Assembly: GCF_002246015.1 (NCBI RefSeq)
Contig: NZ_NOLJ01000006.1
Span: 485,722 to 545,456 of the forward strand
Direction of reading: 5' to 3'
Length of the DNA: 59,735 bases
Source of the DNA: Nostoc sp. 'Peltigera membranacea cyanobiont' 210A
GTDB taxonomy: Bacteria > Cyanobacteriota > Cyanobacteriia > Cyanobacteriales > Nostocaceae
Shown: positions 53,381 through 59,735 of the stretch, in pieces
How the letters are laid out: each line of letters starts with the position of its first letter
Numbering within the stretch: position 1 is the first letter of the stretch
Position numbers and translations under genes: made by a program
Notes under the pieces: generated by a model
Seen by the model: the letters and a program-made list of their open reading frames with translations, nothing else
Databases searched by the model: none
What the model was told of the DNA's origin: nothing

Positions 53381-53944
53381 ATGGCAAGTCCAGCAATTAT
53401 TGTTATTCAAAAACGTCAACCGCAACTTGAGAAAGCGAAACTTGTAGCTTATAACGGTGAAGCGCCAGATATTGAATTAATGTTTAATCCTACAGATATT
53501 AGTTTTGCTCGGACTGTTAAGTGGGAAAGTAAGGATGGTAATAGAGGAACTAATCTACTTCCGAAAGTAAACTTTTCTGGCGTTGAACCTTACAAATTTA
53601 CACTCAAGCAGTTACTTTATGATACTTATGAAACGAAAGAGTCGGTAATGAAAAAATATATAGATACAATTAAGCTAGGTGTAGAAACTATCAGTAAAGC
53701 AACTGATAAACGACCACCTGTTTATATATTTACATGGGGAAATGAGTATTTTTATTGTGTAATTACGAGTTTAACCTATACTTTAAATATGTTTTTGAGT
53801 GATGGTACACCAGTCAGGGCACTGGTAGATATAGCCTTGCAAGAAGTAGATAAGAATAACCTTCCTGGAGGACGTAAATCTGCTTCTACAGGCAACGCTC
53901 GTCAGACAGATCAAAAGGGGCAAAAACTGAGTAAGACAAAATAA
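53381..53944 (+). CDS. Contractile injection system tube-adaptor protein (Cis7/Afp7 type)
   Basis: 187 residues. KLVAYNGEAPDIELMFNPTD then ISFARTVKWESKDGN, and PPVYIFTWGNEYFYCVITSL, TLNMFLSDGTPVRALVDIAL match the CIS tube protein N-terminal domain. The LysM domain present in many homologues is absent; the C terminus is a short basic tail. In Afp and PVC this protein joins tube and baseplate hub. AGGAGAAG precedes the ATG. It follows the 984-residue gene by 37 bp. Confidence 0.88.
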   Translation: MASPAIIVIQKRQPQLEKAKLVAYNGEAPDIELMFNPTDISFARTVKWESKDGNRGTNLLPKVNFSGVEPYKFTLKQLLYDTYETKESVMKKYIDTIKLGVETISKATDKRPPVYIFTWGNEYFYCVITSLTYTLNMFLSDGTPVRALVDIALQEVDKNNLPGGRKSASTGNARQTDQKGQKLSKTK

Positions 53945-53988
53945 GTAATACCAATTTGAAAAGAGAATGCGACAATATACCATTTGTA

Positions 53989-54010
53989 GAGACGCGATTC
54001 ATCGCGTCTT
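53989..54010. repeat. Palindrome GACGCGATTCATCGCGTC
   Basis: Near-perfect palindrome in the 178-bp spacer before the spike gene. It shares GAGACGCGAT(G/T)AATCG-like sequence with the inner hairpin of the MITE at 19.6 kb. The spacer also starts with AATACCAATTTGAAAA, which recurs at 7004-7020. Confidence 0.7.
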
Positions 54011-54122
54011 TAGCCAAGGATGTGTTGCAATCATTAATTGAATAGGTATAAAGTGACAAATTAGTATTTACTTTCTCATTAAAATCTACTCTGAACATTT
54101 CATAAGTTATAAAGTAATAATT

Positions 54123-55856
54123 ATGCCTCCTAAAAAAAGCCTTTATTTAAGCGAACCTCAAATAGAGATAGATGGGAAACAGGCTTCTCCTGAATTAATG
54201 AAGGATTTGTTGCAAATCACAATCGAAGAAAGCCTTCATTTACCAGCAATGTTTACGCTAGTAATCCATAACAGCTATATTCCCGCATCTGACCGACCAG
54301 AAAACAAAGCTTGGCGACATGAGCCTTTATTTAAAATTGGGAAAAAAGTGAAGTTAGGTTTTACTTCGAGTACTACTCTAGATAATAACTTTCAAGAGGA
54401 GGTAGGAGAATTCCTTATTGAAGGCGAAATTACAGCGATGGAAGTTCACTTCAATGAAAAATCTGAAGCTGATATCATTGTTCGCGGTTATGATATTTCT
54501 CATCGTCTGCACAGAGGTCGTTATAATCGTTCCTTTTTAAATAAAACTGATAGCGATATAGTCAAGCAAATAGTTAAAGAAGTAGGCATAAAGCCTGGAA
54601 ATATAGAGCCAACCGGTGAAGTTCATAAGTATGTCTTCCAAGAGAATCAAACTAATATGGAGTTTTTGCGAGAAAGGGCTGCTCGCATTGGTTTTGAGTT
54701 ATTTATTACCGAGGAAAAACTAAATTTTTGCAAACCAAAAACTCAGGGAGCTTTATCACTCAAATGGCTAGTTGATATTAATAAATTTAGTACCCGTGTT
54801 ACTAGTGCTGAACAGATAAGTTCTGTAGAAGTACGCGCCTGGGACTATACCCAGAAACAATTGATTAGTGGAACAGCTAAGAAAGAAAAGCCAATAACCG
54901 AGACAGGTAATCAGCTAGGAAGTAGTACTAGTAATGCATTTTCTAATCTTAAATCTCCCAAAATGATTGTTGTAGATAAACCTGTTGCCAGCAAAAAACA
55001 AGCAGAGACGATGGCTCAGGCTTTGTGTGATGAACTAGGAGGAGAATTTGTTTATGCTGATGCCAAAGCAGAAGGGAATCCTGAGATTCGTCCTGGACGG
55101 GTTATTAATCTTCAGGGTATGGGCGATCGCTATAGTGGTAAGTATTATGTTACAGAAACCCGCCATTTCTTCAGTCAGCGCGTTTATGAAACTTATTTCA
55201 GCGTGCGGGGACTACGTTCTGGTAGCTTATTCACAACTCTATCTCCAGAAAAACGTCTCCAGCCATCTGAGACTTTATTAGTAGGAATTGTGACTGATAA
55301 CAAAGACCCACAGGCATGGGGTAGGGTGAAGGTTAAGTTTCCCACGCTCACAGAAGAACATACAAGTGACTGGGCGAGAGTTGTAGCTGTGGGAGCAGGC
55401 CCAAATAGAGGTTTTGACTGTTTACCAGAGGTAAACGATGAAGTTTTAGTAGGTTTTGAACATGGCGATATCCACCGTCCTTATGTAATTGGCGGGGTAT
55501 GGAATGGCAAGGATGCACCACCGGAAAAGGTAAGGGATTCAGTTACAAGTGGTGTAAGATTACGCACCATTAAAACTCGTGTAGGTCATACTCTACAGTT
55601 TGTTGAAGAGGATAAAGGAAGTAGTAAAACAGGTATTCGCGTAGAAACTAAAGATGGTCATAAAATATATCTCAATGATAGTCAAAGGTGTATAGAGATT
55701 GAAACTAAAGGCGGTCATAGAATCAAAATGGACGACATGGGTAAATCTGTTTCAGTGAAATCAACAGGTAATATGTCATTAGATGCTGCTGGCAATATCG
55801 ACATTTCAGCCAAGGGCGTGATTACAGTTAAAGGTGCGATGATTCGCCTTAATTAA
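54123..55856 (+). CDS. VgrG-like spike protein (gp27/gp5 fusion, Cis8/Afp8 type)
   Basis: 577 residues. Residues 1-375 correspond to the gp27-like hub (ITIEESLHLPAMFTLVIHNS, ADIIVRGYDISHRLHRGRYN, NQTNMEFLRERAARIGFELF). The OB fold at about 385-465 shows VGIVTDNKDPQAWGRVKVKF and CLPEVNDEVLVGFEHGDIHR, YVIGGVWNGKDAPP. The C terminus is the beta-helical needle (GHKIYLNDSQRCIEIETKGG, KSTGNMSLDAAGNIDISAKG). It forms the trimeric spike that carries the PAAR tip. No extra effector domain is fused to it. Confidence 0.93.
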   Translation: MPPKKSLYLSEPQIEIDGKQASPELMKDLLQITIEESLHLPAMFTLVIHNSYIPASDRPENKAWRHEPLFKIGKKVKLGFTSSTTLDNNFQEEVGEFLIEGEITAMEVHFNEKSEADIIVRGYDISHRLHRGRYNRSFLNKTDSDIVKQIVKEVGIKPGNIEPTGEVHKYVFQENQTNMEFLRERAARIGFELFITEEKLNFCKPKTQGALSLKWLVDINKFSTRVTSAEQISSVEVRAWDYTQKQLISGTAKKEKPITETGNQLGSSTSNAFSNLKSPKMIVVDKPVASKKQAETMAQALCDELGGEFVYADAKAEGNPEIRPGRVINLQGMGDRYSGKYYVTETRHFFSQRVYETYFSVRGLRSGSLFTTLSPEKRLQPSETLLVGIVTDNKDPQAWGRVKVKFPTLTEEHTSDWARVVAVGAGPNRGFDCLPEVNDEVLVGFEHGDIHRPYVIGGVWNGKDAPPEKVRDSVTSGVRLRTIKTRVGHTLQFVEEDKGSSKTGIRVETKDGHKIYLNDSQRCIEIETKGGHRIKMDDMGKSVSVKSTGNMSLDAAGNIDISAKGVITVKGAMIRLN

Positions 55857-55880
55857 TTTTCTATGTTTTTTCTCAGCGCT

Positions 55881-55932
55881 CTCTGTGCCTCTGTGGTTTA
55901 AAAGTAATTTATCTAACCACAGAGACGCAGAG
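55881..55932. repeat. Inverted CCTCTGTGGTT / AACCACAGAGACGCAGAG repeat
   Basis: CTCTGTGCCTCTGTGGTT at 55881-55898 and AACCACAGAGACGCAGAG at 55915-55932 form a hairpin between the spike and PAAR genes. Single arms of the same repeat occur at about 755-785 and 36893-36925. Confidence 0.7.
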
Positions 55933-55974
55933 AACACAGAGGCAAGAGATTAAAGACACTATTAGGAGGTTGTC

Positions 55975-56472
55975 GTGGGTAGACCAGCAGCAAGAATTAC
56001 CGACAATGTGGCGCACCCCTTACCCCCAGTCTTGACAGGAGGGCCGGGTAGTCCCAATGTGTTGATTGGGTCTTTACCTGCGTGGCGGGGTGTGCTTGCA
56101 GCAGCAGTACCAGGTTTGCTGTCCGCCAAAACATCTTCTGATATAGCTATCAAAGCGGCTGAGGCTGCTACTTTAGCGGCGGCTGGTACGCCAGGGGCAC
56201 CTGCTGCCTTAGCTGCCGAACAAACTACAAAGGCAACATCAGCTGCTACTATGGGTAGTGCGATCGCTGCTGCTGCTGCTGGTGCTGATATTCATAATTG
56301 CGCCACACCTTTACCCTTACCTCCTCACGGGCCTGGGGTTGTGATTGACGGTAGTCAGACAGTGCTGATTAACAATCTACCCGCCTCTCGCATGGGCGAC
56401 ACTATTATAGAAGCATTGGGGCCACCGAATAAAATTATCAAAGGTAATCCCACTGTTTTGATTGGCGGCTGA
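55975..56472 (+). CDS. PAAR-domain spike tip protein (Cis10/Afp10 type)
   Basis: 165 residues. PAARITDNVAHPLPPVLTGG and SPNVLIGSLPAWRG start the PAAR fold. IHNCATPLPLPPHGPG then VVIDGSQTVLINNLPASRMG and GNPTVLIGG complete it, with the His and Cys expected to bind a metal at the tip. An Ala/Thr-rich helical insertion (about 50-100, AVPGLLSAKTSSDIAIKAAE) separates the halves. GTG 55975 is the start because AGGAGG lies at 55964-55969. It sharpens the spike. Confidence 0.92.
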   Translation: MGRPAARITDNVAHPLPPVLTGGPGSPNVLIGSLPAWRGVLAAAVPGLLSAKTSSDIAIKAAEAATLAAAGTPGAPAALAAEQTTKATSAATMGSAIAAAAAGADIHNCATPLPLPPHGPGVVIDGSQTVLINNLPASRMGDTIIEALGPPNKIIKGNPTVLIGG

Positions 56473-56473
56473 T

Positions 56474-56937
56474 TGAAGAGGCAGGGGGCAGGGGGCAGGG
56501 GGAATGGAAAAAGAACCAATTAAAAGTCATGAAGACTTGGAAGTATACAAAATGGCATTTGATACAGCCATGAAAATATTTGAACTATCCAAGAAGTTTC
56601 CTGTAGAAGAGAGATATTCGTTGACCGACCAAATTCGTAGATCGTCACGTTCTGTATGTGCAAATCTGGCGGAAGCATGGAGAAAACGTCGATATGAAGC
56701 TGCTTTTGTAGCTAAGTTAAATGATTCGGAAGCAGAGGCAGCAGAGACTCAGACTTGGTTGAAATTTGCTGTCAAGTGTAGTTATTTAGATGTTGATACA
56801 GATAGAGAACTTTATGGAAATTACAACCGAGTTTTAGGCATTCTAGTAATCATAATCAACAATCCATCTCCCTGGCTCATAAAACGCTAATTATCCATCA
56901 TCTCCCTGCCCCCTGCCCCCTGCCCCCTGCCTCTTCA
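56474..56937. mobile_element. Candidate cassette: four-helix-bundle gene between perfect 29-bp inverted repeats
   Basis: The left arm 56474-56502 (TGAAGAGGCAGGGGGCAGGG, continuing GGCAGGGGG) and the right arm 56909-56937 are exact reverse complements over 29 bp and contain GCAGGGG-type heptamers. They enclose one gene. They lie inside the injection-system operon between the PAAR and gp25 genes. Such a boundary suggests a mobile or once-mobile unit; no target duplication is seen. Confidence 0.5.
56504..56890 (+). CDS. Four-helix-bundle protein (23S rRNA intervening sequence/S23 family)
   Basis: 128 residues. SHEDLEVYKMAFDTAMKIFE, then FPVEERYSLTDQIRRSSRSV and CANLAEAWRKRRYEAAFVAK are the conserved helices of the S23/IVP four-helix bundle. 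Members are encoded in 23S rRNA intervening sequences, as accessory proteins of diversity-generating retroelements, or as stand-alone genes. No reverse transcriptase or rRNA is nearby. It interrupts the injection-system gene order and is enclosed by inverted repeats. Function unknown; nucleic-acid binding is likely because of its basic surface. Confidence 0.88.
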   Translation: MEKEPIKSHEDLEVYKMAFDTAMKIFELSKKFPVEERYSLTDQIRRSSRSVCANLAEAWRKRRYEAAFVAKLNDSEAEAAETQTWLKFAVKCSYLDVDTDRELYGNYNRVLGILVIIINNPSPWLIKR

Positions 56938-57012
56938 TCCTCGACCTTTGGAGAATAGGCTTAAACCTTCTGTGCCGATATCTTTGAAGATATCCATGTA
57001 ACAGCTGTCTAA

Positions 57013-57435
57013 GTGCCAGATATGGTTTACGGTCGTCAACGAGCCTATTTGGGAACAGGTTGGGCTTATCCACTGCATTTAAGTGTGCAAGGTGGGATAC
57101 AACTTAGCCGTGAAGATCAAAAAGTTAAAGAATCTATTTGGATTATCCTGCGCACGGGAGTAGGTGAACGGGTTTATCGACCTACCTTTGGTTCGCGCTT
57201 GTCGGAACTGGCGTTTGCACCTTTAAATAGCGATACCCTACTGCGAATCCGTCTTTATGTTTTGGAAGCTTTAGAAGTTTGGGAACCACGCATTACTATT
57301 GATGAAGTTGTTACCGACCCTGACCCTGTGCGTGGCAGAGTGGACATCATCATCAATTATCGACTCAAAGACGGCCCCGATATTTATAGTTTTGTTTATC
57401 CTTATTATTTGGTGTCAGCTGGAGAGGAATCGTGA
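57013..57435 (+). CDS. Baseplate protein gp25-like (Cis9/Afp9 type)
   Basis: 140 residues. FPL-like core: YPLHLSVQGGIQLSREDQKV, ESIWIILRTGVGERVYRPTF and GSRLSELAFAPLNSDTLLRI contain the EPR-type region of gp25/TssE/Afp9 (here ERVYRPTFG). It joins the baseplate wedge to the first sheath ring. GTG 57013 is the start in the open frame; ATG 57022 (MVYGRQRAYLG) is also likely. The stop overlaps the start of the next gene (GTGA). Confidence 0.9.
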   Translation: MPDMVYGRQRAYLGTGWAYPLHLSVQGGIQLSREDQKVKESIWIILRTGVGERVYRPTFGSRLSELAFAPLNSDTLLRIRLYVLEALEVWEPRITIDEVVTDPDPVRGRVDIIINYRLKDGPDIYSFVYPYYLVSAGEES

Positions 57436-59630
57436 ACTTTGACTTTCTACCGAAATTACCTTCTTCCAACTTAGACGATCGCGCCTTTGATGATTTGGTG
57501 CAAGAATGTATCATGCGTATTCCTCGCTACTGTCCAGAATGGACTGACCACAATCTCAGCGACCCAGGAATTACGCTCATTGAGTTATTTGCTTGGTTAA
57601 CTGACCAGATGTTGCTCAGATTCAACCAAGTACCCCGAAAAAATTATGTTGCTTTTTTAGAATTACTAGGTATTCGTCTCCAGCCTCCCGCCCCAGCCCG
57701 TACAGAATTAACTTTTTATTTAAGCGCTGCACTACCCGAAGCCTACACGATTCCCGCCGGATTAGAAGCCTCAACTATTCGCACTGAGACTACAGAAGCT
57801 ATTACCTTCAGCACAGATTCTCCTCTAATTATCGGCAAACCCCGCATCCAACATTTCTTAACTGCCCAAACTACCGAAGATATTCCCCAATCTCTGCGCG
57901 AAAGAGTCACAACTTCCTGGACTCGTCAATCTAACGGTTACTGGACAGGTAATGAACAACCGATATTTGAAGAGGAACCCCAACCTGGTAATTGCTTTTA
58001 TTTAGCAATTAATTCTGACGATCCAATAGATGCTAATGTTTTAGAAATTATTTTCCAAGGGGCTGCGGCTACTCCTGCTGGGATTAACCCCAATCAACCA
58101 CCCCGGAAGTGGGAAGCCTGGGATGGGGAAAATTGGCAATCAGTTTTATTGCAAGAATCAGATGATAAAACTCGCGGCTTCAGTTTTTATGAAATCGCCC
58201 AACAGGGTGAAAACCCCTCTCAAGGTGCAGAAGTACGTCTGCATTTACCTCAAATTTGGCCTGTGGCTAATTTTACCTCTTACCGAGGTCGTTGGTTGCG
58301 CTGTAGCTTTATTTCTACGGAAGCGAATGAAACTGGTTACAATCGTCCGCCACGAATTATTGGTTTAGCAGTGCGTTCAATTGGCGGTACTGTTAGGGCT
58401 AGCCATAGTACGCTGATTCAAGACGAGCGATTGGGAATTAGTGATGGTACACCCGGTCAAAGTTTCCAGTTACAAACAGCACCAATTTTAGAACGCCGAG
58501 AAAATGAGTATATTTTAGTTACTCCTGCTGGTGGTTTGCCGCAAAAGTGGACTGAGGTGAGAGATTTTGCTGATTCTGGGCCGCATAACTTCCATTACAC
58601 CATCGATTCCATCACTGGTTCAATCCAATTCGGGCCGCTGATTCGGGAACCTAGCCAACTTAAACAGCAAACACAGGTGCGAACGCGAATTCAGCAACCA
58701 TCACTAGATGACACATCTGTACAAGTTCTGGAAAATAACCAGTCTGAACACCAATATGGGGCGATTCCTCCCCGTGGCTCAGAGATTAGGATGGTTACTT
58801 ATCGTACAGGCGGCGGTAGAGAAGGGAATGTTCAAACTGGGGCAATTCAGTTTTTGAAGTCTGCATATCCTTATGTTGCTAGTGTGGTCAATCGTGTACC
58901 AGCAATCAATGGAGCAGATGCCGAATCGCTGGAACAAGCTGTGATGAAGGCTCCCCGCATCCTCCGCACGCGCGATCGCGCCGTCACTGCCGAAGATTTT
59001 GAAGTTTTAACTCAACAAGCGGGTGCAGGTGCGATCGCCCGCGTCCGGTGTTTGCCAGCAAATTCTCAAAGACAAGCTGGTATAGTTAGTTTGCTGGTAG
59101 TTCCATTCGCAAATACAGATGCGATCGCTCAAGGTAATGGCATGACACCAGAAGAATTTGCCCTTAGTAATGCCCTGCAAGAGCAAATTTTGACTTACTT
59201 AGATGAAAGACGCTTATTAGGGGTACAAGTAGAGTTACAAGAACCGAATTACGTAGGTGTTTCGGTACAGACAGAAGTTGCTTTAGAGCCAGCATACAAC
59301 AATCCTTTTGCCAGCGAAGAAATTCGTCGTAATTTAAGGCGATCGCTATATAAATATTTAAATCCCTTAACTGGAGGAATCGACGGAAAAGGTTGGCCAT
59401 TTGGACGACCAGTTTATACATCAGATATTGTCGCATTACTGCAACAAACCCCAGGCGTGCGTCATTTAGGCCCCGTCTTGCTGTTTCCCATCCGCAAGCA
59501 AGGAGAAAATTGGCGACGACAACCATCCCCAGAACAATTGATCGATCCAGGATCGGAAGGTTTGATATGTTCTTGGGCTGATACAAATCTGCGTTCAAAT
59601 CACGACATCCAAATAATTCGTAATTCGTAA
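57432..59630 (+). CDS. Baseplate wedge protein J-like (gp6, Cis11/Afp11 type)
   Basis: 732 residues. DHNLSDPGITLIELFAWLTD near the N terminus is the hallmark of the baseplate J/Afp11 family. The middle part is beta-rich and variable, and the C-terminal section has PAINGADAESLEQAVMKAPR, TRDRAVTAEDFEVLTQQAGA, RVRCLPANSQRQAGIVSLLV and the final VYTSDIVALLQQTPGVRHLG. It makes the wedge of the baseplate with Cis12. Start GTG 57432 overlaps the gp25 stop. It is the last gene in the window, and further injection-system genes probably follow. Confidence 0.93.
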   Translation: MNFDFLPKLPSSNLDDRAFDDLVQECIMRIPRYCPEWTDHNLSDPGITLIELFAWLTDQMLLRFNQVPRKNYVAFLELLGIRLQPPAPARTELTFYLSAALPEAYTIPAGLEASTIRTETTEAITFSTDSPLIIGKPRIQHFLTAQTTEDIPQSLRERVTTSWTRQSNGYWTGNEQPIFEEEPQPGNCFYLAINSDDPIDANVLEIIFQGAAATPAGINPNQPPRKWEAWDGENWQSVLLQESDDKTRGFSFYEIAQQGENPSQGAEVRLHLPQIWPVANFTSYRGRWLRCSFISTEANETGYNRPPRIIGLAVRSIGGTVRASHSTLIQDERLGISDGTPGQSFQLQTAPILERRENEYILVTPAGGLPQKWTEVRDFADSGPHNFHYTIDSITGSIQFGPLIREPSQLKQQTQVRTRIQQPSLDDTSVQVLENNQSEHQYGAIPPRGSEIRMVTYRTGGGREGNVQTGAIQFLKSAYPYVASVVNRVPAINGADAESLEQAVMKAPRILRTRDRAVTAEDFEVLTQQAGAGAIARVRCLPANSQRQAGIVSLLVVPFANTDAIAQGNGMTPEEFALSNALQEQILTYLDERRLLGVQVELQEPNYVGVSVQTEVALEPAYNNPFASEEIRRNLRRSLYKYLNPLTGGIDGKGWPFGRPVYTSDIVALLQQTPGVRHLGPVLLFPIRKQGENWRRQPSPEQLIDPGSEGLICSWADTNLRSNHDIQIIRNS

Positions 59631-59639
59631 TACTTCTCT

Positions 59640-59735
59640 ACAAGAGGCTGCGCCAACGGCTACGCGGTAGTTGAGCGCAGTCGAAACTCAGTACAAGTTC
59701 GTAATTCGTAATTCTCCCCCCAATCCCCAATCCCC
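59640..59735. repeat. Interspersed repeats at the right edge
   Basis: AGAGGCTGCGCCAACGGCTACGCGGTAG block and AATTCGTAATTC short repeats. Same families as the blocks at 19.5 kb and 7.1 kb. No gene before the edge. Confidence 0.55.

Overview
The window comes from a filamentous, heterocyst-type cyanobacterium close to Nostoc. The evidence is the dense HIP1 octamer (GCGATCGC), heptanucleotide and palindromic repeats in almost every large spacer, an NtcA/NtcB-type nitrate locus, a scytonemin-associated ebo cluster, ndhM, an XisH/XisI pair and a cyanobacterial-type contractile injection system. No tRNA, rRNA or CRISPR array was seen.

Layout. 0.3-5.4 kb: a hypothetical gene, a hydrolase-like/TPR protein with nearly identical 126-bp repeats, a 21-bp tandem array, a small inverted-repeat element and a heme catalase. 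5.6-13.1 kb: the complete ebo cluster, with eboA-B-C-E-F on the minus strand and eboD divergent. 13.2-20.6 kb: a hypothetical gene, a YefM/Txe-type toxin-antitoxin pair with a frameshifted toxin, a YdcF-like protein, a carboxyl-terminal processing protease, a family 2 glycosyltransferase, a LuxR-type response regulator, a 156-bp MITE with target duplication, and a small gene resembling the Npun_R1517 heterocyst family. 21.4-29.0 kb: ndhM, then a signalling cluster of a PP2C phosphatase with zinc ribbon, a CHAT-FHA protein, an unknown protein and an FHA-PrsW membrane protease. 29.5-33.0 kb: a DJ-1/PfpI protein, a decayed hydrolase and a PAS histidine kinase.

33.0-45.6 kb is the nitrate assimilation locus. 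nirA, nrtP and narB lie on the minus strand behind a canonical class II NtcA promoter (GTA-N8-TAC, 22 bp, TAAGTT). narM and a PsiE-family protein follow. A Rieske lipoprotein, a HEAT-repeat protein, a WGxxGxxG-type repeat protein and ntcB lie on the other side. Repeats have invaded both spacers of the nirA-nrtP-narB unit and the narB reading frame itself.

45.5-59.6 kb is part of an extracellular/thylakoid-type contractile injection system. It has two DUF4157 effector-type proteins, one cut short at its junction with ntcB, separated by a frameshifted xisH, xisI and a transposase remnant. Then come a small protein, an inner-tube protein, a 984-residue protein with a tape-measure-like motif and 84-bp HIP1-phased repeats, a Cis7-type tube adaptor, a VgrG-like spike, a PAAR tip, a four-helix-bundle gene bounded by a perfect 29-bp inverted repeat, gp25 and a baseplate J protein. 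Sheath, ATPase and cap genes are not in the window.

The observations most worth following are the 984-residue protein and the C-terminal motif it shares with the 79-residue protein, the CHAT-FHA/PP2C/FHA-PrsW cluster, the four-helix-bundle cassette inside the injection-system operon, the ntcB/DUF4157 junction, and several small inverted-repeat elements with readable target duplications.
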